A stretch of 64,000 nucleotides of DNA from Terribacillus sp. FSL K6-0262 (GTDB lineage: Bacteria; Bacillota; Bacilli; Bacillales; Amphibacillaceae): positions 1,961,001 to 2,025,000 of the forward strand of contig NZ_CP150277.1 of NCBI RefSeq assembly GCF_037977385.1, in the 5' to 3' direction. The translations under genes were made by a program, and so were the position numbers. The notes under the pieces were generated by a model. The model had not been told where the DNA came from, made no database searches, and worked only from the letters and a program-made list of their open reading frames with translations. Shown here in pieces: positions 43,753-51,677 of the stretch (the first letter of the stretch is position 1; each line of letters opens with the position of its first letter).

Positions 43753-45666
43753 TTAAGCAGATAGTTTAGTTGAAAATAGGGTCAGGATGTCTTCTGGCTT
43801 CCTGGCACGGTGCAGCTGATCAATCGTTTCCTGATGGACGAGCATCTTGGATACTTCTGATAGATAGTACAGATGATTGGAAGCTGTTCCTTTGGGAATG
43901 AGCATGGCAATGACGACTTTGATCGGCTGTCCGTCCAATGCGTTCCATTCGACACCGTCAGCCAGTTTGAAGATGATGATTGCTGGCTTCCGTACTTCGA
44001 TCCGTTCTGTATGAGGAATGGCGATGCCTTGTTCCATTCCGGTTGTACTCTCTTTTTCCCGCTGGATAAAGCCGTCTATGATAGCAGCTTGATCTGTGAT
44101 GATTCCGTGTTGCTTTGCAGTTGCGGCGATTTGCTGGAATACCTCTGTTTGAGTGGCTGCTTTGACGTTTAGCTTGATGGTGTCGACAGACATGATTTGA
44201 CTGACATCCTGTACAGACGGCACCGATTTTTCCGTTACAGCTGCTGTCTGTACAATTGGTGTTTCTTTCGTTTTGCTTTTAGCAGCCGTGCGCTTTTGAT
44301 CCATGCCAATCAAAAATCCGCTCACGACTGCACCAGCCAAGATTGCCAGCACCCAAAGGAATGGATGTGTAACGATTGGCAGAACGATGAATCCGCCATG
44401 TGGTGCTGGTACTTGTACTTTGAATAGATAAGTAAGGATTGCCGCAATGGATGAACCAATCATGAGAAACGGAATGACCTTCAGCGGCTTCTTCGCTGCG
44501 AATGGTATGGCTCCTTCCGTGATATGAGTCGAACCAAGCAGGAAGTTGACGAGACCGGCACTGCGTTCGCTCGTGCTATAGGATTTACCTGCAAATAATG
44601 TGGCAAAGCCAGTAGCGATTGGCGGAACGATGCAAGCAGCGGATACGCCAGCCATAAAGAAGAAGTTACCATCCGATAGCAAAGCTGTTCCCGTTACGTA
44701 TGCAGCCTTATTGACGGGGCCGCCCATATCGAATGCGCACATGATTCCTACGATAAGACCTAATACGATTGGGTTTGAATTTTGGAAGCTAGCCAGGAAA
44801 TCCATCATGGCTTGGTTGATCCAGCCCATTGGAGCCGAGATGAACCACATAGCGAAGCCAGCGATGAAAATACCGAAGACCGGGAATAAGAAGATCGACT
44901 TCAAGCCATCAAGCTGTTTTGGCAAGCCCTTGAACAAGTAACCAAGGCCAAGGATGATATAACCAGTCATAAAGCCACCAATAATACCGCCCAGGAAACC
45001 AGTTCCGTTTGTGAAAGCAATCATACCTACGATGAATCCGATGATGAGGCCAGGACGCTTGGCTATGGATTCGGCAATATATGCACAGAGCACCGGAACC
45101 ATCAGATTCATCGCAATACCGCCGATTGTATTCATGTAATAAGCGAATTCATTGTATTGCGAGCTTTCTGGATCGGCAGAGTGGATACCGAACATGAGGG
45201 AAATCGCGATCATGACACCGCCTGCCACAACAATAGGGAGCATGTGAGAAACACCGTTCATGAGTGATACATAAATGCTTCGTAAAATGGAATCCTTCTG
45301 CTGTGGCTCGGCGCTGCCTGCCGAAGCAGAGCGCTGCTGTCCATCTTTATAGATAGGTGCTGTTTGATCTATAATGGCATCAATAAGCTTTTCTGGTTCT
45401 TTGATACCTTTGCTGACAGCCACGTTGACAACTCGTTTGCCGATGAAACGATCACGGTTTACATCTTTATCGGCTGCGATGATGACGCCGTCGGCTGCAT
45501 CGATTTCGGCTTGTGTGAGTGCACCTTGGACGCCATCCTGACCATGTGTTTCCACTTTTATGGATATGCCGCGTTTACGGGCGGCTTCTTCCAAGGCTTC
45601 CTTTGCCATGAAAGTATGGGCAATTCCTGTAGGACAGCCAGTTGCGGCTATGATTCTATACGTCAT
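43753..45666 (-). CDS. Fructose/tagatose-type PTS transporter, domain order IIB-IIC-IIA
   Basis: Phosphotransferase permease of 637 residues. IIB at 1-100 with phosphocysteine Cys11 in ATGCPTGIAHT; a linker; IIC with eight or more membrane segments at about 125-455; a linker at about 455-490; and IIA of the mannitol/fructose type with phospho-His552 in GIAIPHTE. Bacillus subtilis FruA has the order IIA-IIB-IIC, so this is a different subtype. The kinase and LacD-type aldolase in the operon favour D-tagatose, entering as tagatose 1-phosphate, over fructose (inference). The start at 45666 follows GGGGTG and overlaps the kinase gene by 11 bases. Confidence 0.9.
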   Translation of the reverse strand: MTYRIIAATGCPTGIAHTFMAKEALEEAARKRGISIKVETHGQDGVQGALTQAEIDAADGVIIAADKDVNRDRFIGKRVVNVAVSKGIKEPEKLIDAIIDQTAPIYKDGQQRSASAGSAEPQQKDSILRSIYVSLMNGVSHMLPIVVAGGVMIAISLMFGIHSADPESSQYNEFAYYMNTIGGIAMNLMVPVLCAYIAESIAKRPGLIIGFIVGMIAFTNGTGFLGGIIGGFMTGYIILGLGYLFKGLPKQLDGLKSIFLFPVFGIFIAGFAMWFISAPMGWINQAMMDFLASFQNSNPIVLGLIVGIMCAFDMGGPVNKAAYVTGTALLSDGNFFFMAGVSAACIVPPIATGFATLFAGKSYSTSERSAGLVNFLLGSTHITEGAIPFAAKKPLKVIPFLMIGSSIAAILTYLFKVQVPAPHGGFIVLPIVTHPFLWVLAILAGAVVSGFLIGMDQKRTAAKSKTKETPIVQTAAVTEKSVPSVQDVSQIMSVDTIKLNVKAATQTEVFQQIAATAKQHGIITDQAAIIDGFIQREKESTTGMEQGIAIPHTERIEVRKPAIIIFKLADGVEWNALDGQPIKVVIAMLIPKGTASNHLYYLSEVSKMLVHQETIDQLHRARKPEDILTLFSTKLSA

Positions 45667-46594
45667 GTTTCACACCCCAATTTCTTTTTAATTGGATTTG
45701 ACTTGCCAAATAAGGTACATCCTTAAGTTCGGACAATCCTGAAGTGAAAGCTGTGGAAGAGCCGGCAGCAGTCGCAAAAACCAATGCCTCTTCCTCTGGA
45801 GAACCGAGCATCAGTTTGCCTGTGAAGGCTGCCAGCATCGTGTCCCCGGCACAGGCTGTGTTCACAATCTTGCCGGTAGGAGCATTTACGGCCAGGTCTT
45901 GTTTGGCATCGCAATACAAGGCACCTTGAGCTCCGCGGGATAATAGGACTCGTTGAGCCCCACGCTTGAGCAGCTGTTGTGAAGCAGTTTGGAGTTCCGA
46001 CAAATTTGTATGGTCCAATAGACCGAACCATTTGGCCGTTTCCTCATCATTTGGCTTGATGAGGTAAGGCTTATACGCGAGGCAGTCCAGCAGCACTGGA
46101 GAACTGATATCCAGCACCAAATTGACGCCTTGCCGTTGGGCAATACGGGCGATGTCGATATAAATATGATCATCGACGCCGCGCGGCAGACTGCCTGAGA
46201 CAAATAACCAATCATCTTTTTTTAGGTGGCGTAATTGATCCAAGAGCTGTTCCTGGGCCTGCGCCGAAATGACCGGACCTCTATTCACTGCTTTGTATTC
46301 CATTGTTTCCGCACGGATAAAGGTATTGATACGAGTGATACCATCCACCTTTATGAATGCGGTTTCAATTCCGGCAGCTTCAAGCTCCTTTTCAATGAAG
46401 TCACCAGAGAAACCGCCAAGGAATCCGGTCGCCTTATTGGAAATGCCTAGTTTTTTCAATATGAAGGAGATATTGATGGCTTTCCCATTGGGCTGGTACT
46501 CTTCAAATATGCTTCTATTGACGACGAAAGGATCAAAAGAGGTAAATTCGGAAAAAAGATCAATCGCTGGATTCATCGTGCATGTATAAATCAT
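45656..46594 (-). CDS. PfkB-family sugar-phosphate kinase (1-phosphofructokinase/tagatose-phosphate kinase)
   Basis: Kinase of 312 residues with the FruK/LacC architecture: MIYTCTMNPAIDLF, PNGKAINISFILKKLG, GFLGGFSGDFIEKEL, KPNDEETAKWFG and the ATP/catalytic motif ACAGDTMLAAF. It would convert fructose 1-phosphate or tagatose 1-phosphate to the 1,6-bisphosphate that LacD then cleaves. I start at the ATG at 46594 because family members begin MIYT; in-frame GTG at 46603 and ATG at 46600 are alternatives, and none has a strong ribosome site. It is the first gene of the operon, divergent from the RpiR regulator. Confidence 0.88.
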   Translation of the reverse strand: MIYTCTMNPAIDLFSEFTSFDPFVVNRSIFEEYQPNGKAINISFILKKLGISNKATGFLGGFSGDFIEKELEAAGIETAFIKVDGITRINTFIRAETMEYKAVNRGPVISAQAQEQLLDQLRHLKKDDWLFVSGSLPRGVDDHIYIDIARIAQRQGVNLVLDISSPVLLDCLAYKPYLIKPNDEETAKWFGLLDHTNLSELQTASQQLLKRGAQRVLLSRGAQGALYCDAKQDLAVNAPTGKIVNTACAGDTMLAAFTGKLMLGSPEEEALVFATAAGSSTAFTSGLSELKDVPYLASQIQLKRNWGVKHDV

Positions 46595-46650
46595 CCGCAT
46601 CACTGCCCATCTGTGTTTTTCTTACAACCTCATTATGGCATGCTGCGTGC

Positions 46651-46664
46651 TGTAAATGTTTTCA
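46651..46664. promoter_or_regulatory. cre-like site 1 in the tagatose divergent region
   Basis: TGTAAATGTTTTCA matches TGWAANCGNTNWCA at 13 of 14 positions, with T for the central C. It overlaps a second inverted repeat, AATGTT-TTC-AACATT at 46655-46669, which could be the RpiR operator. Confidence 0.4.
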
Positions 46665-46690
46665 ACATTCGGTTATTTCGGTACAATATT

Positions 46691-46704
46691 AGTAAACGTT
46701 TACA
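46691..46704. promoter_or_regulatory. cre-like site 2 / palindrome before the RpiR gene
   Basis: AGTAAACGTTTACA matches TGWAANCGNTNWCA at 13 of 14 and contains the perfect palindrome GTAAACGTTTAC. It lies just downstream of a possible -10, TACAAT at 46682-46687. Confidence 0.55.
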
Positions 46705-46717
46705 CGGGGGATCATCT

Positions 46718-47500
46718 ATGAACGGAACCTTTCTGGCGCGGATCAGTCAATATGCTGAAAAGATGAGTGAAGCTGAATTGTATCTGATTCGATATATACG
46801 GGAAAATCTCGATACAATCCCTGAATTGTCGATCGTACGATTAAGTGAAGATGCGAATGTTTCCACTGCCACCATTGTTCGTACAATGAAGAAGCTCGGC
46901 TATAATGGGTTTACCGATTTTAAGATCCGGCTAAAGGATGAAAATGACCAGAATCCAAATTTTTCAATCATTGAGCAAGTGGATGAAGAAATAAAAGATG
47001 CCATTTTGAAGAATGAGCAGGAAGTGATGAGGACCATCGAGATGCTTAATAGCGGATTGATAGAGGATACTGTACAAAAAATTTTGCATAGCAGCCGGGT
47101 GATCCTATTTGCCAGGGGATTCTCTGAACTTATAGCAAAGGAGATGGAAGTGAAACTGCAGCTGCTGAACAAGTACGCAGAGCTGCATGATGATCCCAAT
47201 ATCATCCGTACGAAAAGCAAGAGGCTTGAACAAGGGGATTTGGTCATTTTTGTTTCATTGAATGGGTATACGGAAGAGCTGGTGGATGCAGCAAGGAGCT
47301 GCCAGCAAAACGAAACAAGTACAATCACCTTGACGTGTAACAAAAATAGTCCGCTTGCCGCACTTGCTGAGTTGACCCTGACCGGCTACAAATCGGAGAC
47401 ATCTTATTTTCCGGATTATGAGGTGAGGTCGAGACTTCCGCTTCAGGTGATTTCGAGAATATTGCTGGATGCATACGCCATCCGGGCAGGAAAGTCCTGA
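46718..47500 (+). CDS. RpiR/MurR-family regulator
   Basis: 260 residues from the ATG at 46718 (GGGGG upstream); the frame opening at 46613 crosses the cre-like site and is not used. N-terminal RpiR helix-turn-helix at about 1-77 (LSEDANVSTATIVRTMKKLGYNGFTDFK). C-terminal SIS sugar-phosphate domain at about 110-240 (RVILFARGFSELIAKEMEVKL, VIFVSLNGYTEELVDAAR). Divergent from the kinase-PTS-aldolase operon, so it probably senses tagatose or fructose phosphate and controls that operon (inference). Confidence 0.9.
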   Translation: MNGTFLARISQYAEKMSEAELYLIRYIRENLDTIPELSIVRLSEDANVSTATIVRTMKKLGYNGFTDFKIRLKDENDQNPNFSIIEQVDEEIKDAILKNEQEVMRTIEMLNSGLIEDTVQKILHSSRVILFARGFSELIAKEMEVKLQLLNKYAELHDDPNIIRTKSKRLEQGDLVIFVSLNGYTEELVDAARSCQQNETSTITLTCNKNSPLAALAELTLTGYKSETSYFPDYEVRSRLPLQVISRILLDAYAIRAGKS

Positions 47501-47720
47501 TTTTCAGGAGGGAAGAGGTTATGTCATCCTGCAATAAGCTTTTTTTCTTGCATCGTTTCATTCTCGGCGTTATATATGCAGCGGATGGAATGAGGATTTT
47601 CTTTCGATCGGGCATGAAAAGCCAAGGCTCATTTCTTTTGCTGTCCAAGCATATCTGCACCATTCCCAGGAGATGACTTGTATAATATGCTGCAGATACA
47701 AGAAGGAAAGGAAGTTGCAT

Positions 47721-48512
47721 ATGGATTTACAGCTTCAAGATAAATTAGTCGTTGTCACGGGATCAACCGGAGGCATTGGAAAAGGGATTGCGACATCTTT
47801 CTTAAGGGAAGGGGCGACCGTGATCATCAACGGACGGAATGAAGCTCGTGTCCAATCAGTAATGGAAGAGCTATCTGCATTCGGGAAGGTACATGGTATT
47901 GCAGCCGATCTGTCAGATGGGGAACAGGCCGATGGCTTTATCCGGAAAGTGAAGGAATACGGGGAAGTGGATGTCCTGGTCAATAATATGGGGATCTTTG
48001 AGGTGATGGATTTTGCCGATGTGACGGATGAAGAATGGATGCATTATTTCAATATGAATGTCCTCAGCGTCATTCGCCTGTCCCGTGCTATCCTGCCAGA
48101 CATGCTGGAGCGAAACAGCGGCCGTATCCTTACGGTTTCCAGTGAAGCGGGTGTGAAGCCGCTGCCGCATATGATTCCGTATTCTGTTACTAAATCAGCG
48201 CTTATCAGCCTTTCCCGCGGAATGGCGGAGCTGACGAAGGGGACAAATGTGACAGTGAACAGTGTGCTTCCTGGTCCGACATGGACAGAAGGGGTGGAAA
48301 GCTATATGAAAGGAGCGGCAAAAGCTGCGGATCAGGAGCTGGATAAGTTCACCGCCGATTATTTCAAGGACAGCGAACCGACTTCATTGATCCAGCGCTA
48401 TGCGACTGTGGAGGAAGTTGCCGATACGATAGTATTCCTGGCTTCCAAACAAGCTTCTGCGATCAATGGTACCGCTCAGCGTGTAGAGGGCGGCATCATC
48501 CGTGCATTGTAA
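47721..48512 (+). CDS. Short-chain dehydrogenase/reductase
   Basis: 263-residue NAD(P)-dependent oxidoreductase with a Rossmann fold. TGSTGGIGKG binds the cofactor, followed by NGRNEARV (favouring NADP), VNNMG, catalytic Ser in VSSEAG, and catalytic YSVTKSA with Tyr and Lys. The C-terminal lid ends ASAINGTAQRVEGG. GGAAAGGAAG lies before the ATG at 47721. The substrate is unknown; it resembles 3-ketoacyl-ACP or glucose dehydrogenase-type SDRs of Bacillaceae. It is monocistronic, convergent with the peptidase gene. Confidence 0.9.
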   Translation: MDLQLQDKLVVVTGSTGGIGKGIATSFLREGATVIINGRNEARVQSVMEELSAFGKVHGIAADLSDGEQADGFIRKVKEYGEVDVLVNNMGIFEVMDFADVTDEEWMHYFNMNVLSVIRLSRAILPDMLERNSGRILTVSSEAGVKPLPHMIPYSVTKSALISLSRGMAELTKGTNVTVNSVLPGPTWTEGVESYMKGAAKAADQELDKFTADYFKDSEPTSLIQRYATVEEVADTIVFLASKQASAINGTAQRVEGGIIRAL

Positions 48513-48519
48513 AAAGATG

Positions 48520-48555
48520 AAGGACTCAGCTCATTGCGGGAGCTGAGTCCTTTTT
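48520..48555. terminator. Bidirectional terminator
   Basis: AAGGACTCAGCTC (48520-48532) pairs with GAGCTGAGTCCTT (48540-48552) and is followed by T. It lies between the SDR gene and the convergent peptidase gene. Confidence 0.88.
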
Positions 48556-50497
48556 ATAAATATTGTGCCATCCATTTCCTGACATGCTCCAGCAAATCGA
48601 TTCGATAGGATGGTTTGCCATTTTTCAGCAGACCGTGGTTGGAGTTTGGATATCTGATCAATTTCGTTGTTTTATCCCATCGCTTCAATGCCATGTACAG
48701 CTCATCGGCTTGGCTGACTGGACAGCGCAAATCAGCTTCCCCGTGAATGAGAAGCAGCGGTGTCTCCATTGTCTGTACATGCGAAATCGGGGAGCGCTCC
48801 CATAATTTTTCGGTATCCTCCCAAACATTCCCCCCGACAATCCCTTCCGCATAAGCTATGCCGATATCACTTGAATTGTAGAAAGACACCCAATTCGAGA
48901 TGCAGCGCTGGGATACTGCTGCCTTGAAACGGTTTGTGTGCCCGATTATCCAGTTCGTCATCAGTCCGCCGTAGCTGCCTCCGGCTATGCCAAGCCGTGA
49001 TGCATCCAGATGCGGATATGTTTCAAGGGCATGATCCAGTCCGCTCATTATATCCAGATAATCTCCGTTCCCGAAATCGCTCCGGCACGCATTGGTGAAA
49101 TCTTGTCCGTATCCGACGCTTCCCCGAGGGTTTACAAATAGGACGGCATACCCTTCGGCAGTGAGCGATTGAAACTCATAGCTGTACATATTGGTGTAAG
49201 CAGAATGAGGACCGCCATGGATCTGCAGGACAAGCGGCACCTTTCCATCCGTTATCACTGGAGGATTCATGATCCACCCTTGGACTTTTGTTCCGTCGAA
49301 GGAAGAGAACCAGAATTCCTCAGGGATGCTTTGCCATGTGCTGGCATGATAAGCAGTATGATAGGCCGTCAGCTGCTGCTCTTCCATCGTTTCAAGATCC
49401 AAAGTATACATCTCGCTAAGACTAGTCGGGGTCAGGGCTGCATACACGATGCGGTGGCCATCCGCACTCAGGGCCATATCGTAAATGTCCTTGTCGCCAG
49501 TGCTTACTTGGAACGAGGCATCGTCTGCAAAACGATGGATATGGACCTGCCCTTGCTTGGTGACAAGTGAATAAATAGCGTGACTGGCAGGATGTATCAG
49601 TGGTGCTGCGTAGTCGTCGGAGAACTTCGCATCATTAAGTGAAGCGCTTCCTGCATGTATGTCCTCCGTATGAAGCAGCTCCGGAACACCAGCCGCATCC
49701 AATCGATAAAGGCGGTTTGCTGTGCCGCTTCCGAATTCTTGGTCGTTGGCAATCAGGATAAAGGCTGCTTCATCAGCCTTATAGGTGAATTTTTGAATGC
49801 TCAAGTTGGAATCGGAATGTTTCTCTATCGAGCCGGATGCAATATCGATTATGTATAAGTCCTGTATCCGTTCATTCCTCCTGGTGTATATATCATCTCC
49901 AGACAGGGAGCCTGCTGTAAAAGCTATCTGCTCGCCATTTGGCAGCCATTGTGCATTTGCGGCATGGAATGGTCCGTCTGTTAACTGCTTTGTCCGTTTA
50001 TCTTTTACATCATATAAAAATAGGTGGGTATAGCTGCCGCTGTACAAGCCAGTCCCTTCCTGCTTGAAATACACTTGTTCAAACACATGGCCGTTCCTGT
50101 TTGTATGTATTTCTTTTTTGGTGTCAGCGTGAACCTTTGCTGTGAAGAATAGACGGGAGCCATCCGGGGACCATCGATAGGAAAGGATGGATTCCGGGAA
50201 TTCGATCAGCTGTATGGGTTCCCCGTTGTCATCTAGCATCCAGATTGCTTTTTTGTCCTTGCCGCGAAGGAAGGTGAGTCTGTCGCTTGGTGACCAGGAA
50301 GGTAGCGTATCGAAGCCTTCACCGGGAATGGTTTCCATCGACCCACGCTTGATTAATGTAATGGCGGTATGGTAGCTGTCCGTTTCTTCATTTATGCTTC
50401 GGTCCACAAAAGCTATTGTTCCATCAGGATGCAAATTCAAATTGGAAAGCCAGTGATGCTGCAGTATATCTGCGGGATTCATAAGACGTTTTGCCAT
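48554..50497 (-). CDS. yuxL: S9-family peptidase (acylaminoacyl/prolyl oligopeptidase, YuxL-like)
   Basis: Serine peptidase of 647 residues. The N-terminal beta-propeller (WD40/TolB-like blades, about 30-390) filters substrates. The alpha/beta-hydrolase domain has the oxyanion region LQIHGGPHSAY, nucleophile Ser508 in AGGSYGGLM, Asp589 in HGEADLRCP and His621 in NSNHGLLKNGKP. GGAGG lies before the ATG at 50497. No signal peptide, so a cytoplasmic enzyme that trims oligopeptides or acylated peptides. Size and motifs fit Bacillus YuxL. Confidence 0.93.
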   Translation of the reverse strand: MAKRLMNPADILQHHWLSNLNLHPDGTIAFVDRSINEETDSYHTAITLIKRGSMETIPGEGFDTLPSWSPSDRLTFLRGKDKKAIWMLDDNGEPIQLIEFPESILSYRWSPDGSRLFFTAKVHADTKKEIHTNRNGHVFEQVYFKQEGTGLYSGSYTHLFLYDVKDKRTKQLTDGPFHAANAQWLPNGEQIAFTAGSLSGDDIYTRRNERIQDLYIIDIASGSIEKHSDSNLSIQKFTYKADEAAFILIANDQEFGSGTANRLYRLDAAGVPELLHTEDIHAGSASLNDAKFSDDYAAPLIHPASHAIYSLVTKQGQVHIHRFADDASFQVSTGDKDIYDMALSADGHRIVYAALTPTSLSEMYTLDLETMEEQQLTAYHTAYHASTWQSIPEEFWFSSFDGTKVQGWIMNPPVITDGKVPLVLQIHGGPHSAYTNMYSYEFQSLTAEGYAVLFVNPRGSVGYGQDFTNACRSDFGNGDYLDIMSGLDHALETYPHLDASRLGIAGGSYGGLMTNWIIGHTNRFKAAVSQRCISNWVSFYNSSDIGIAYAEGIVGGNVWEDTEKLWERSPISHVQTMETPLLLIHGEADLRCPVSQADELYMALKRWDKTTKLIRYPNSNHGLLKNGKPSYRIDLLEHVRKWMAQYL

Positions 50498-50561
50498 GCT
50501 GGAAGTCCTCCTTTTTTAGTAACTCCCATTGTAATGGAAAGGAAAGGATTGGAACAATGAA

Positions 50562-50585
50562 AGCCCTCGCTAAAGAGGGCTGTTT
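50562..50585 (-). terminator. Weak terminator after the second LysR gene
   Basis: AGCCCTC (50562-50568) pairs with GAGGGCT (50575-50581). On the minus strand it is followed by TTCATT. Confidence 0.5.
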
Positions 50586-50627
50586 GACTGTTTATTCACT
50601 TATGGTGTTGCTGCTGGTGTGAATTGA

Positions 50628-51551
50628 TCATGTCTCCCTGCTTAGGAGAGCGGCGGTTTTTCGAAGTTCCTCTTCCAGTACTTCGAAGTAATCGGACAGG
50701 AAGCCTTGGAATTTCTTTGCTATGGGGCTGTGGTATCTCCTGGTTGACCAAGCCAGGCCGATTGTCCGTTCACAGATGGGATCCTGCAGACGGATGACAG
50801 GTAAGTGGGCTGTTTTATTGCCCATCAATGATACAGATGGAATGAAGGCGATCCCGAGACCTTTATTGACCAATTCCCCGATGACGCCTGGTTCATCCCC
50901 CTCAAAGGCGATATGAGGCTGAAACCCCGCCAGCTGACAATATTTATCGGTCAGATTGCGTATGCCATAGCCCTCATTCATGCTGACGAAGGCTTCATCG
51001 CGGAGTTCATAAAGGGAGATATGGCTTTTGGTCCCAAGCCAATGACCTGGAGGGGCTATCAGCAGGATTTCTTCCGTCATGAGCGGCTGCCATTCGATGT
51101 CCTCATCCTGGATCGGTACAGAAGAGATGCAGAAATCGAGCTCACCGCTGCGCAGTTTTTCCGTCATTTTCGGCACGGACTGTACGTATTGCTTGAAGTG
51201 AACCTGCGGCTCTTCCTCCAGGAAGCTGCTGATCAGATCCGGCAATACCCGGGGTATCGTGACAGACAGCCGGATCGTGTGATCTGTTTTTTGATTCAAT
51301 GCATGCAGTTCCCGCTCTGCTTCCTGCAGCTCATGAAGGACAGCGTTGACGCGACGGAGGAATATCCTGCCGTTTTCATTCAGTTTGATTTGCCGATTGT
51401 ATCGCTCAAAAAGCCTTATCCCCAGATCCTCCTCCAATCGGCTGATTGCTTTACTGAGCGAAGGCTGGGCGATATTCAATGCTTCGGCTGCATGTGTCAT
51501 GTGCTCCAGTTCAGCAACTTTTTTAAAATATTGCAACTGTAATAATTCCAC
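50628..51551 (-). CDS. LysR-family regulator (GltC-like)
   Basis: 307 residues from the GTG at 51551, which has AAGG at about 6 bases; the ATG at 51557 directly abuts the ribosome site. Helix-turn-helix at about residues 1-60 (LEHMTHAAEALNIAQPSLSKAISRLEEDLG), typical of the GltC/CynR/BsdA branch, followed by the effector domain. It is divergent from the YhgE/Pip gene across about 125 AT-rich bases. The target is probably that gene and/or itself. The effector is unknown. Confidence 0.9.
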   Translation of the reverse strand: MELLQLQYFKKVAELEHMTHAAEALNIAQPSLSKAISRLEEDLGIRLFERYNRQIKLNENGRIFLRRVNAVLHELQEAERELHALNQKTDHTIRLSVTIPRVLPDLISSFLEEEPQVHFKQYVQSVPKMTEKLRSGELDFCISSVPIQDEDIEWQPLMTEEILLIAPPGHWLGTKSHISLYELRDEAFVSMNEGYGIRNLTDKYCQLAGFQPHIAFEGDEPGVIGELVNKGLGIAFIPSVSLMGNKTAHLPVIRLQDPICERTIGLAWSTRRYHSPIAKKFQGFLSDYFEVLEEELRKTAALLSRET

Positions 51552-51677
51552 GTTCATCCTTCTTTCGGATAGTTTAAAAGCTATTATTTATAATGATATA
51601 TATATTATACAATATGCACCTGAGCCGTTATGCTATTTAGATGTTCAATATTTCACAAAGGTAAAGGTGAGGAAATC

